A model generated the notes under the pieces. It saw nothing but the letters and a program-made list of their open reading frames with translations, was not told where the DNA came from and did no database searches. Both the position numbers and the translations under genes were made by a program. Below are positions 22,997 through 33,629 of a stretch of 64,000 bases of DNA, piece by piece (within the stretch, counting starts at the first letter, position 1; every line of letters starts with the position of its first letter). Source of the stretch: Adenophora triphylla var. japonica (lineage: Eukaryota; Streptophyta; Magnoliopsida; Asterales; Campanulaceae). The DNA lies in NCBI GenBank assembly GCA_022495995.1, contig JAFEMH010002605.1, positions 248,001 to 312,000 on the forward strand, given 5' to 3'.

Positions 22997-24141
22997 TGAA
23001 ATCACTCAGATCGTGCGGATTGCGGCGAGCGGTTTTTTGATGGACTTCACTGAAAAAGAGAGTCTCCACGCCGTTTTGTATTATGAGCCTAAACTTTGAA
23101 AAAGGCTAGTTTGAAAAGGAGGTCATTTTGATTGGGAGCCAAAACTTAGGAAAAGGCTATTTTGAAAGGAGGTCATTTTGATTGGGAGCAAAAACTTAGG
23201 AAAAGGCTTTTGAACAGAGATTGTTAGGTTCGGAGGTCACGTTACGTTTTGAGAAGAGTATCTGGAGATCACCCGAAATGCCTCGCATGACGAGTCTTTC
23301 TACCTTTCACAAAAAGTGTGCATGTGTGTGTGTGTTCGTGTTACTTTTGAAAATGAGTCTGAATGATAAATGCTGAGTTTTGAGTTTAGAAAAGGAGTTT
23401 TGCATGGCAAACCTTGATTTTGAATCGGGCAGAGTTTCCCCTTAATTTGGTGTCTAGAGGCCTAAGGATTTGGACAGCGTTTCGACTTGGTTCGATTTAG
23501 CCTATGTTTCTGAAGATTTAGAATCCACCGACGAGTAGCACGAGGGCCCCTGAAGAGCAGAGAATTCCACCGAGTAGTAGCACGAGGGCCCCCGAAGAGT
23601 GGAGAAAGACTAGCATTTGTGTTAGGGTGAAGAGAGAAGTGAATTGGTGAATTGAAATGAAGGAGGAGGGGGAGTATTTATAGGAGGTGAAGGAGGTTGC
23701 CTTGGACTGGTTTGGACAGTTTTTAAATGTCGAAACAGTCCTGGAAAGATTGCTTAGGATGGTTATTTACCTTGGAAAAGGGGCCGGCCGGCCAGAGCTT
23801 CCTTTTGGGGGGCATTTTGGTCATTTGACCTTGAATTTGATTGATATTGACATGTGGAGGCTTGCATGCATGCCATGTGTCTCGCTTAGTCACGAAGGAA
23901 GGGTTTTTGTTCCGCTTTGGCCCGGTTTTGACTGTTTTCTAAATAACTGTTCGAGAAAATGTCGGAACAGTCCCGAAAAGTCCCAGAAATTGCGTATTTC
24001 TGGGAAAGTGGTACTTTTACATGTGAGACGTGTGTTGAGTACACTTTGGATTTTGGATCCACGTGGCAGTCCGAGAAAGTCTCATTAACTTTGGAAAGTG
24101 TGAGTTAACGGATTCTAACGATTCGAATTTGGGTACTTACA
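22997..24141 (-). repeat. Element C 3' LTR
   Basis: It runs from TGAAATCACTCAGATCG to GGGTACTTACA on the plus strand, 1145 bases, aligned end to end with 37750-38882. Most differences are C/T or G/A transitions, as expected from decay of methylated cytosines. ORF-like stretches in it (for example 23687-24088) are not genes. Confidence 0.9.
23675..23682 (-). promoter_or_regulatory. TATA box in C 3' LTR
   Basis: TATTTATA on the plus strand reads TATAAATA on the minus strand, matching 38426-38433 in the 5' LTR and agreeing with the gag direction. Confidence 0.6.
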
Positions 24142-24384
24142 GTAGCCCCTCGGCGACGTCACTTATGGAGGAAGTGGGGTCGTCGAAAAAAGATAAGGAT
24201 CCCAAATCAGGGAGATGCCTTATAGAGAGACCTGGATGGTCAAATGGATGGACCCTTAGAGAAAGGATAACTATGTATCCCGAGCGGGAATCAAGCCGAT
24301 CGTAGTTCACGGGTGTGAGGGAAATTCGTAGGGGCCTCGACCTGTGGGGAATGATTTGGAGGAATTCATCCTGATTGAGAATGT
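24142..24384 (-). other. C internal 3' end next to the LTR, with putative PPT
   Basis: GTAGCCCCTCGGCGACGTCA follows the LTR on the plus strand; on the element strand this is a G-rich stretch, CGAGGGGCTAC, abutting the LTR, the likely plus-strand primer. The same block occurs in D (39873) and, inverted, in E (up to 50549), so it is conserved across the three elements. Confidence 0.6.
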
Positions 24385-24990
24385 TTTGAGGGCGTCTAAA
24401 CCTAAGGGAGACTGTTTGGAGGCGTATTAACCTAAGGGAGACTGTTTGGAGGCATCTTAACCTAAGGGAAACTGTTTGGAGGTGTCGTGTCTTAAACTGA
24501 GGGAGACTGTTTGGAGGCATCTTAACCTAAGGGAGACTGTTTGGAGGTGTCTAAACCTGAGGGAGACTGTTTGGAGGTGTCTAAACCTGAGGGAGACTGT
24601 TTGGAGGCTTCTATACCTGAGGGAGACTGTTTGAAGGCATCTATACCTGAGGGAGACTATTCGAAGGCATTCTAACCTGAGGGAGACTATTTGAAGGCGT
24701 CTATACCTGAGGGAGACTATTCGAAGGCGTTCTAACCTGAGGGAGACTATTCTAACTATTCAAAGGCATCTATACTTGAGGGAGACTATTCGAAGGCGTT
24801 CTAACCTGAGGGAGACTATTCAAAGGCGTTCTAACCTGAGGGAGACTATTCGAAGGAGTCTATGCCTGAGGGGGACTATTCTAAGGCATTCTAACTTGAG
24901 GGAGACTATTCGAAGGCGTTCTAACCTGAGGGAGACTATTTTAAGGCGTCTAACCTGAGTGTGACTATTTTAAGGCGTCTATACCTGGGA
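24385..24990. repeat. Minisatellite array 1 of C, ~30-34 bp unit
   Basis: Roughly 18 copies of GGGAGACTRTTYGAAGGC plus a CTAACCTGA-type half are present. Units at the left have GACTGTTTGGAGG and those at the right GACTATTCGAAGG, which shows two successive expansion waves. It has no coding potential; the ORF at 24776-24958 is only the repeat read through. Confidence 0.9.
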
Positions 24991-24999
24991 TAATGAGAT

Positions 25000-25350
25000 G
25001 TGGTGGCACCTCTGGCCAAATTGTTGAAGCTTTTGAGGGCGTGTGGTGCCTCAGACCGAGATTACTGAAACTTTCGAGGGCGTTTGGCGCCTCATACCGA
25101 GATTACTGAAACTTGCGAGGGCGTGTGGCGCCTCAGACTGAGATTATGAGGACGTTCTTGTCCTGAGATGAAGGCATTCGTGCCTTGAGATTGATTTTTG
25201 TAAGGCGTTCATGCCTTGAGATGAAGATTTTTGTAAGACGTCCGTGCCTTGAGATTGATTTTTGTAAGGCGTTCGTGCCTTGAGATTGATTTTGTAAGGC
25301 ATTCATGCCTTGAGATTGAATTTTGTAAGGCGTTCGTGCCTTGGGTGCTG
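25000..25350. repeat. Minisatellite arrays 2 and 3 of C
   Basis: 25010-25150 has three ~48-bp units with GCGTGTGGCGCCTCAGAC. 25155-25350 has about six ~31-bp units with TAAGGCGTTCGTGCCTTGAG. Each unit of the second contains the imperfect palindrome AAGGCGTTCGTGCCTT. Confidence 0.85.
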
Positions 25351-25449
25351 GACTTATGATGCCGACCAGGATTTATCTGTTGGGGATATGGTGGAAATGA
25401 CGGGAATGGTTGTGTTAAACATGTGTTTATGACAACATGGTCCATGTCT

Positions 25450-26150
25450 TTTGAAGTTCTAACGATTTGGTTAGAAATGGAGAGGCAACACTCGATGTTC
25501 TAACAACTTGGTTAGAAACGGAGGAGAAACATTCGACATTCTAACAATTCGGTTAGAAACGGCTCGACGTTCTAACGATTCGGTTAGAAACGGAGAAGAA
25601 AGGTTCGACATTCTAACAATTCTGTTAGAAGAGGCTCGACGTTCTAACAATTCGGTTAGAAACAGAGAAGAAACATTTGATGTTCTAACAATTCGATTAG
25701 AAATGGAGGAGAAATGTTCGACGTTCTAACAATTTGGTTAGAAACGGAGGAGAAATGTTTGACGTTCTAACAATTCAGTTAGAAACGAAGAAGAAAGGCT
25801 TAACATACTAACGATTCGGTTAGCAACGGAGGAGAAAAGTTTGACGTTCTAACGATTTGGTTAGAAGCGGAGAAGCAACGCTCGACGTTCTAACGATTTG
25901 GTTAGAAATAGAGAAGAAAGGCTTAACATTCTAACGATTCTGTTAGAAATGGAGAAGCAACACTCGATGTTCTAACGATTTGGTTAGAAGCAGAGAAGCA
26001 ACGCTTGACGTTCTAACGATTTGGTTAAAAATGGAGAAGAAAGGCTTAACGTTCTAACGATTCGATTAGAAATGAAAAAGCAACACTCGATGTTCTAACA
26101 ATTTGATTAGAAATGGGAAGGAACCAATCAACTTTCTAACTATTCGGTTA
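25450..26150. repeat. Minisatellite array 4 of C, ~41 bp unit
   Basis: About 16 copies of a unit built on GTTCTAACGATTYGGTTAGAA followed by an A/G-rich half. The GTTCTAAC...GTTAGAA pair is an inverted repeat inside every unit. D carries related GTTCTAACAACGGGGTTAGA units at 40180-40390. Confidence 0.88.
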
Positions 26151-26184
26151 GGGAGAAGATTGTTTACCTGCTGGGGAAGAAGAT

Positions 26185-26510
26185 ACTCGGACTTACCCTG
26201 ATGGCCAAAGAATGATTGAAGTTCTAACGAAGGGATTAGGAACGGATTTTAACCTCGGGAGAGGATGGCGCATTACTGGGAAAAAGCGTCCAGAGTTCTA
26301 ACAAAGTCGGTTAGGAACTGAGGAGATTGATTGACGTTCTAACAAGCAGTTAGAAACAGAAGATGATTGACGTTCCTTAAAAGGATGGTCTTACGATCCT
26401 ACTGGGAAGGAATGTTCGGGCTTACGATGATGGCCGAAGAGGGATTGTTGTGCGGGCTTACATTGATTGCCGCTGAGATGGGATGGTCGGGCTTACGATG
26501 ATGGCCGAAA
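26185..26510. repeat. Transition zone with GGGCTTACGATGATGGCCGA words
   Basis: It mixes degenerate array-4 units with GGGCTTACGATGATGGCCGA at 26418-26437 and 26489-26508. The same 20-mer (one base different) recurs in D at 40558, 40630 and 40701 and inverted in E near 49848. Confidence 0.8.
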
Positions 26511-26995
26511 TTTAACCTCGAGAGAGGGGCGTTAGATATGTCTAACTGGGAATTTAACCTCGGGAAAGGGGCGTTAGAGATGTCTAACTGAGAAATTTAA
26601 CCTCGCGAGAGGGGCGTTAGAGATGTCTAACTGAGAATTTAACCTCGGGAGAGGGGCGTTAGAGATGTCTAACGGGAATTTTTAACCTCGGGAGAGGGGC
26701 GTTAGAGATGTCTAACTGGGAATTTAACCTCGGGAGAGGGGCGTTAGAGATGTCTAACTGGGAATTTAACCTCGGGAGAGGGGCGTTAGAGATGTCTAAC
26801 TGAGAATTTTAACCTCGGGAGAGGGGCGTTAGAGATGTCTAACTGAGAATTTAACCTCGGGAGAGGGGCGTTAGAGATGTCTAACTGAGAATTTTAACTC
26901 GGGAGAGGGGCGTTAGAGATGTCTAACTGAGAATTTAACCTCGGGAGAGGGGCGTTAGAGATGTCTAACTGGGAATTTAACCTCGGGAGAGGGGA
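26511..26995. repeat. Minisatellite array 5 of C, ~41 bp unit
   Basis: Twelve highly uniform units of TTTAACCTCGGGAGAGGGGC followed by GTTAGAGATGTCTAACTGRG. The near-identity of units points to recent expansion or homogenisation. One degenerate unit remains in D (about 40721-40770). Confidence 0.92.
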
Positions 26996-27034
26996 CGAAA
27001 ACGTAAGAGTTTTATGAGAACATTTGAGGAAAAG

Positions 27035-27375
27035 CATTAATTATGAAAAGCTTTGAAAGTTTCGAGTTTGACGGTTTTTCTGAATGACTTGAAAGTTCCG
27101 GGTTTGACGAGTTTTTCTGAATATTTTGAAAGTTTTGGGTTTGACGGGTTTTTCGAAATTCTTTGAAAGTTTCGGTTTTGACGGGTTTTTCTGAAATGCT
27201 TTGAAAGTTCCGGGTTTGACGGGTTTTTTCGAAATGCTTTGAAAGTTCCGGTTTTGACGGGTTTTTTTGAAAGTTCTGGGTTTTACGGTTTTTTCGAAAT
27301 GCTTTGAAAGTTCTGATTTTGACAGGTTTTTCTAAAATGACTTGAAAGTTCCGGTTTTGACGGGTTTTTCAAAGT
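27035..27375. repeat. Minisatellite array 6 of C, ~38 bp unit
   Basis: About nine units of CTTTGAAAGTTCCGGGTTTG followed by ACGGGTTTTTCTGAAATG. In D this position holds the first PMD exon and its intron, so in C the array appears to have replaced exon 1. Confidence 0.85.
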
Positions 27376-27555
27376 TTGAACCGTTAATACTCCAACTTGG
27401 GATGGAGATATTTTAGGAAAAAAGGACCGTTAATGAAAAGGGATTTTGAGATTTGAATTATATCTTTGTGTTGATATATTTGTGATTTTGATATTGTATG
27501 TACATTTTGTGTACGTTACTTGGTATTGACGTACCTTTATTGTGTTTACCTGCAG

Positions 27556-29537
27556 GGGCAAGGATCGGTTGATGTGTCCACTACTAAGAGTAGGGGAGGT
27601 GTTGAGGCTGTGAGCGAGTTGTGGGAAATGCTCCTGGATGTGGCTCATGACGAAGAGAGGAGTCCGCAGCAGCTGGTGATTGACTCCGGCCTGGGGGGCT
27701 TTGTTAGTGCAGTGGCTGCTGTGGCTTCGACGCAGAGGGTCAAGGTCATCCACGTAGCCTTGAGTGAGTATTGGTGGGACACGACCCACACATTTCACTT
27801 CAGGTGGGGGGAGGCATCGATCACTCCCACTGATTTTGCTGCGATCACCGGGTTGTCGTTTCGGGGCAATCCCATAGGGTGGTTTGATGATTTCACCATG
27901 GAGCAGCTGACGAAACTGCTCGGATTTGATGTCACTGATGCCAGGGGCATTGGTATTCGGTACGGACCGATGGAGGGCCATCTGATAGCTGACTATCTGG
28001 GTGGTTCGGAGAGGATGACAGCTGATCAGCTGGCTAGGGGGTTCTTGTGGTTCGCTCTGTCAGCAACCCTTTTTCCCAATGCTGACACGACATGCCAGTT
28101 TTCTTTGCTTGGATCTTTGATTGACCTGGAGGCAGTGAGAGGGTTTTCCTGGGGAGAAGCTGGTCTGGCTGAGCTTTTCTTTGCCTTGGACAAGTATTCC
28201 TGGGGGGAGGACAACTCGTTTTGTTGTTTCCAGTTTATGTTGGATGTGAGTCTCCTTTTTCTCTTCCTTGGCTCGCTTGTAGTTGTCTATATCTGCTTTG
28301 TAGCTGACATAACTTTTCTGGCGTCTTACAGGTGTGGTTCTTTGAAGTGTTTCATCCGCATCGGTGGAGCACTAGGGAGGAGTATGCTCCTTTGTTCCCT
28401 GCTATGGTGATTTGGCAGAAGGTGGCTAGGAAGCCGGTGAAATCGAGGAAGAGCACCCGAGTGACTTACGAGGAAGTGTCTTTGGCTCTGGACCGAGACT
28501 TTTCGCCGAGGATCAACTTGACTTGGTGGAGCCGGTTCGATCAGGCAGTTGTGAATACTGCCAGGGAGGTGACGAGTCTGAGGAAGCTGCTAGTGGGGCT
28601 TCACTGTGACGTCCTGTATCTTGGCGAGAGGGTGTCTTGCCAGTATGCTCCGGGATCTGGTCCCTTGGTTTCGAGGGATCCTCCCCTCCACATGCTGTTT
28701 CATTTGTCAATAGCTGGGGAGGAGTTGCAGCGGTATAGGTAGGGAGTGCCTTATGTTGAGAATGTCATTGAAGAGGCAGCCTATGACATCTTTCGGAGGA
28801 TGAGGCTGAGGAGCCCACAAGTGCTGGCCAGAGAGGGTGAGGACCCTGCATATCCTAGAGATTATCCGCTCCCTCGCACTCGCTTTGCATATGAGGGCGT
28901 GGGTGGTTCTCGCAAGCGGTTGACAATTCCCCTTCCTGAGCAGGCGAGGCCTCAATATAGAGTTGAACCCAGTGCTATGGTGAGTATCTTGCTATTTTTC
29001 TGTATAGTAGTAGCTTTCTGCAAATGTTGCATCTGTGCTGTCCTTTCTGTACTGTAGTAGCTTTCTGCAAATGTTGCATCTGTGCTGTCCTTTCTGTCTT
29101 TTGATGGCTTTCCTGGTTTGCAGGTTTCTAGCCGTACCTACGATCAGGCTGTCAGACATCTGGATGGGGTGACTGGTTTTGCTCGGGGGCTGCTTGACTA
29201 CTTTCGGTGCAGTTCTAGGAGGAGTGGAGTTGTTTATGAGCCGATGCCTTCCAGACCGTTCGTTGCTAGGGACTCATCTGCTTCCACGGCTGGTGGGATA
29301 GATGCTGGGCAGGGCTTTGGTCAGTTCGTCGGTGTGACTGCTGGATTTGGGGCCCGCCATTCCTCGTATTCTGGATTCGAGCATGGGGAGTCTTCGGGAG
29401 CACATGCACGGGGCCATCATTTCTCGTACTCCGGCTTTGATGACTTCGTGGATTATCTGTCTACTACAGATCCTGCTGCGGCGGCGCAGTTTGCTGAGTG
29501 CTTGGATGACGAGCAAGACTCTGAGTATCCCTGTTGA
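27556..29537 (+). pseudogene. PMD (plant mobile domain) gene of C, spliced, one stop
   Basis: The protein resembles the plant mobile domain / PP7-long-form-like family (Pfam 'plant mobile domain, aminotransferase-like'). Motifs are ALSEYWWDTTHTFHF, TPTDFAAITGLSF, LARGFLWFALSATLFP and FSWGEAGLAELFFALD. Exons follow GT-AG rules and homology to D: 27556-28245, 28332-28979 and 29124-29537, with introns of 86 and 144 bases. The acceptor TTTACCTGCAG at 27545-27555 shows that a 5' exon once existed; it is missing in C. A TAG at 28740-28742 interrupts exon 2 where D encodes Leu. The C-terminus is Ser/Tyr-rich and ends acidic. Domesticated relatives (MAIN, MAIL1) act in silencing of transposons; the function of element-borne copies is unknown. 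The gene lies antisense to the element's gag. Confidence 0.85.
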
Positions 29538-29739
29538 TATCCTTAGACAATTGTGTGCATTGCCTGTAACATATATTATTTTGTACTCGAGAGGCTCTTG
29601 GGGAGAAAACATTTGTATATTTGAATATTTATTATGATTACTTTTCACTTATTCTTGGCAGATAAGCAAGCAGGTTGATCAAAAATAAATAATAACACGA
29701 AAATGCACTGAATAATAGGTAAACTTTATTGCTATTATA

Positions 29740-29918
<179 letters not shown>

Positions 29919-29924
29919 GTATTT

Positions 29925-30401
29925 GCACTGTTGCACGAGCTCGGGACGGATTTGGCATTGTATGGGGGATGGTTCACGGATATTTGGCTGATTTGGATAT
30001 TGTGAAACAAATTTTGAAGGTGGCCCACTCAGAGCGTTCTCCACAAATTCTGGTTCTTTCTTCCTCGGGACCATTTTCCGAATGTGGCTGTTGTGGATTG
30101 GACCAAACAGTCTGTCTCCCAAGAAGAGCGTTTCGAGCTGTTCTTCTATGTCTGGAATCCCTTTGAATGAGTACTTATGCTGAACTGTGGTGGCAACTGG
30201 TCCAAGTAGTGCAGTGATGTCGGGGAATGCTCCCCTTATCGAATTATCCTTGAGTCCTCTGAAATGCTTGAGGTTCTGTGCCAGCTTTCCCATCTTTTCT
30301 GTAGTCTCTGTACTGACTTTTCCTGTTCCTTTCTCATCTTCATCGGTTCCACTGTCGGTCCCCTCAGTTCTGCTGTCGGTTCCCTCAGTTCCGCTGTCAG
30401 T
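29925..30401 (-). pseudogene. C polyprotein tail after the G-patch region
   Basis: On the minus strand 30293-29916 is open but ends in the microsatellite. Before it (30340-30400) is an acidic repeat of the TDSGTEG type. I do not recognise a domain in the FPDITALLGPVATTVQHKYS segment. D preserves about 80 bases of homology here (44365-44440). This is where an autonomous element would continue into reverse transcriptase; nothing of it is seen. Confidence 0.55.
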
Positions 30402-31984
30402 TCAGCTGGTGGTCCCTTTGACGAAGTAGCGAGCGAGGTCGAAGCTGTAAGGTTGGAGGTTGGGTGTGCCGTAGGAGGTTCCCTTTTTGCAGGCTGCTGC
30501 TTTGGTGCTTGCACGCCTCTTGTCTTCTCGGATGTCAGCTGGTGCTGGCACATAACCGAGCCCCTGGACTGTATTGTGGTCCTTGACTTCGATGACTTGG
30601 TGTTGGCCTTGTAACCTTTTGCCGAGCCCCAGTCTTGGGATGAAGCTCATGAGTTTTATCCTCTTCATGGCAGGAGGGATTTTGTCCCAAAATAGTGGAA
30701 GGTCCACGCTGCATATTTGGATCTTGGAAGTTTCCATTGTAAATCCAGTTAATGCCATATCGTCGTCATGCTTGATTTCTAACACTGGAATGTCGTTGGT
30801 GCAGGTCCCTTCGGTGGTGACGCTATCGCCGTAGACTGTTGTCAGCTCATTGCCTTGCATGAATTTGATACACTGGTGAAGGGTGGATGCCACACCATTT
30901 ATTTGATGCAGTCATGGTCGTCCCAGAATAGCTGTAAAAGTGATAGGAATGTCCAACACTTGAAGTTCGGTAGGCATCATCCGTTTGACAAACCAGATGT
31001 TTAAAGTAGCAACCCCGAGAACTGTGCGAGAAGTAGAATCATAAGCCTTGACAGTCTGAACTGAAGGCTTCAAGTCTGTGAGCTTGATAATTAGTAGGTC
31101 CATCATCCTGGCGGGCAAGACATTCATTCCGGAGCCTCCGTCTACCAGTACGCGGGGAAGGCGACACTCTTCCAACTGAACAGTGATGTAGAGCGGCTCA
31201 TTGTGACCAGCCCCAAATTTTGGTAGGTCAAAATCTGTGAAGGTGATGATGTTTCCATAGTGGATGTTGCCGATCATCTGGATTACTTCTTCTGGAGTTG
31301 CGTCCATGGGGACCATGGTACGGGCCAAACTTTCCCCTAGCTTGAGCTTGTGAGGGTATGAAGAGGTGAGCAGAGACCAAAGGGAAATGTTTGTCTGGAT
31401 CCGCTTTAGCTGAGTGAGGATCGGGTCCTTCAACATTTGAGAGGTAGAGGTTTTGGTGGTGCCTCCAGATTGCATTGAGGTTGTTTGTGGCGGTGGCCTC
31501 CCTTTGTCAGCACGTTGATTGAGTGCGAGTGCCCGGTTGGCTTTGACTTTACTTTGCCGGTCCATGCTATGAAGTTTGATAAGTTGAACTTTGGCTGATC
31601 CTTCTGAGGATTATGCTTCTTGCTGGCAGTAAGGTTGCCAGGATTTGAGACTTTCTTGTGTACTGATGCCTGAACTGTGGTGTCAGCAGGATATTTCGGC
31701 TTTCCCACCCCTGCATGTTCTGAAGCTGTGCTGTTTGAAGGAAGGGAAGACTTGCTAGAGAAAAACTGCCCTTGCTGCTACTGTTGCCCAGAGGTGTCAT
31801 GAGGATTCAGATTCTGATCTTTCGAAGTTGCATCTGAGAAGCCCCAATTCTGATTAAAACCATAATGCCGGAAGATGCTTCTGACAAGCCCCAGAAATCG
31901 GAACTCAAAGTAGACTCTCAAGATAAAAAACTCTCTTTGCGTGGTAAAGCCCCAGTCTGAAGAAATGACTTGGTGAAGTCCCAT
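30402..31984 (-). pseudogene. C retropepsin and G-patch-like region
   Basis: The minus frame 31565-30912 has the Tat/Ogre-type protease: YITVQLEECRLPRVLVDGGS with the active-site Asp in DGGSG, NVLPARMM, and AILGRP at the flap end. TGA follows AILGRP where the family has Trp (about 30909). The frame resumes at 30893 with VASTLHQCIKF and later RLGLGKRLQG and GLGYVP, the glycine pattern of a G-patch domain often found behind the protease in Tat/Ogre polyproteins. The upstream part (31984-31570) is in shifted frames. The active site reads DGGS, not DSG/DTG; DNGS and DGGS variants occur in this lineage. The role is polyprotein maturation. Confidence 0.8.
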
Positions 31985-33629
31985 TTTGGAGGAAACGCCG
32001 ATTTTCTGTGGAGAACCTGGAGTGAATCTGATGTAGCCCCAATTTGAGTTGAACCTTATGTGGCCCGACGAGGTGACCGTCCTTGATTTTTTCGATTAGT
32101 CAACCAAAATGTAAAAGGAATGGTTTGTAATGTATACGTGCAAGGACGTATTTTAGAGAAGTGGGAACGAATCCCGATTTTATGTGAATGCCTAGTTTAA
32201 TGCAAGCACCAAAACTCGCTTTGGGTTTGGCTCTTTTGAGAGAGTATGAGCATAGAGAGGTTTGAAAAAGTGTATGAAAGTCCTTGCCGATAGAAAGACA
32301 GTGTTTTAGCTCTATTTTTCCTATTATCGTAGAAAAAGAAGACTTGTCGAGACATCTGAAAACTTGTTTTATTCACAATGATCACAAGATTGCTTAAAAT
32401 CCTTTGTTAATGTTCGGGTTATTCAACCACTAATCTCGATATGAACAAATGTCTTGATTAATTATGAGGAGAAAGTCAATCAATGTCGCGGATCAAAGTT
32501 GGCTGTATGTGAAAGAAAGGTTTGTGTATAGGGGAGGTCATTGATGAGACCAGGTTTATGGGATCTGTATGTGTTTAGCTCTGGACCGTTCCTGGTTGCC
32601 TAGGTTCTCCTCAGTGTAAGGAGCTCAGGTCACCGTAGTTTTGGCTGAACGGTGTTTTGGCTTTGGGAAAAGGGTATGAACATTTGTGGTCCTTTTGGTG
32701 AAAAGGCTCGAATGGGAAGTTTGGATGATGGGGCGTACGACTTGAGGTGATTCCTTGACAAGTCGTTGTTGACGGCTTCTTCTGCGATTCCATTGCTTCT
32801 TGATCGTCGTCTTTCATCGGGGGAGAAAGATTTTGAGTATAGCATAAGGGCTTATGATGTGTTTTTGCCTTTGCTTTGACTGCTCCTTTGTCATCGACAA
32901 CCTCCATTCTTCGAGCTTTAATTTTGTTTGCCCATCTGTCAAGCTTCTGATTGGCGGTGCTGGGTCCTTGGCCTCATCATTTTTTTTCTCTTTCTTTTGA
33001 AGTTCTTGCTTGAACTTTTATCTTTTTTTTTTTGAAGTTCTTGCTTGAACTTTTCTCTCTTTTTTTTGAAGTTCTTGCTTGAACTTTTCTCTCTTTTTTT
33101 CTTTTTTTTTTGAAGCACATGAGGGCGAAGGCAAGCCCCTGCTCGAACTTTCTTGATGCACACGAGGGCAAAGGCAAGCCCTTAGGTTGTTGTCGACATG
33201 GGGTCAATCTTTCGATGCTGAGTGACTTTTTGTCGTTCCTTGATGTTGCCGCCGTTGTTGACTTGGTCAAGGTTATGGTGGAGACTTGTTTTGGAAAGTG
33301 TATGGCTTGATGGAGGCCTTTGTGAGGTAAGGAAAGTGTATAGGGAGAACAATAGCTGACTTTCTCACAATGATTAATCAGAACATTAATTATTTCCAGA
33401 GATTATTTGTTGAGCAATGCAAGTGATCATTTAGGATACAACCATTTCATTAGTTGTAAGGTAGGTGTGCAAATAATGTCTCAAGTCTAGCAAGAAAAGA
33501 AAAAGACTCTTTTATAGAAGATTAAGATTATCTACAATGTCCGAGGAGGACTTGAATGAATGAGAAAAGTACTAGAACCTACGAGGGTTGACTAAAAGAT
33601 ATTTGTCATATCTTGAGGATAAGTAGCCC
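31985..33629 (-). other. Gag-protease spacer of C
   Basis: No conserved domain is visible. 32995-33115 contains poly-T tracts separated by GAAGTTCTTGCTTGAACTTT repeats (three to four units of ~45 bp), whose lysine-rich minus-strand readings are unlikely to be protein. 33110-33185 holds two copies of GAGGGCRAAGGCAAGCCC. Short frames at 32611-32907 (minus) have no recognised homology. Confidence 0.5.

Noticed and set aside
23687..24088. 133-codon plus-strand ORF in the C 3' LTR, and its counterpart at 38438-38752
   Set aside because: Both lie wholly inside LTR sequence, differ by frameshift between the two LTRs, and have no known domain.
24385..26995. Possible CRISPR array because of regular repeats
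   Set aside because: Plant retroelement context, units directly abut without unique spacers, and no cas genes.
32939..33270. Lysine-rich frames (KKKKKREKSSSKNFKKK type)
   Set aside because: Produced by poly-A/poly-T tracts with a short tandem repeat; different frames give similar products, so no evidence of coding.
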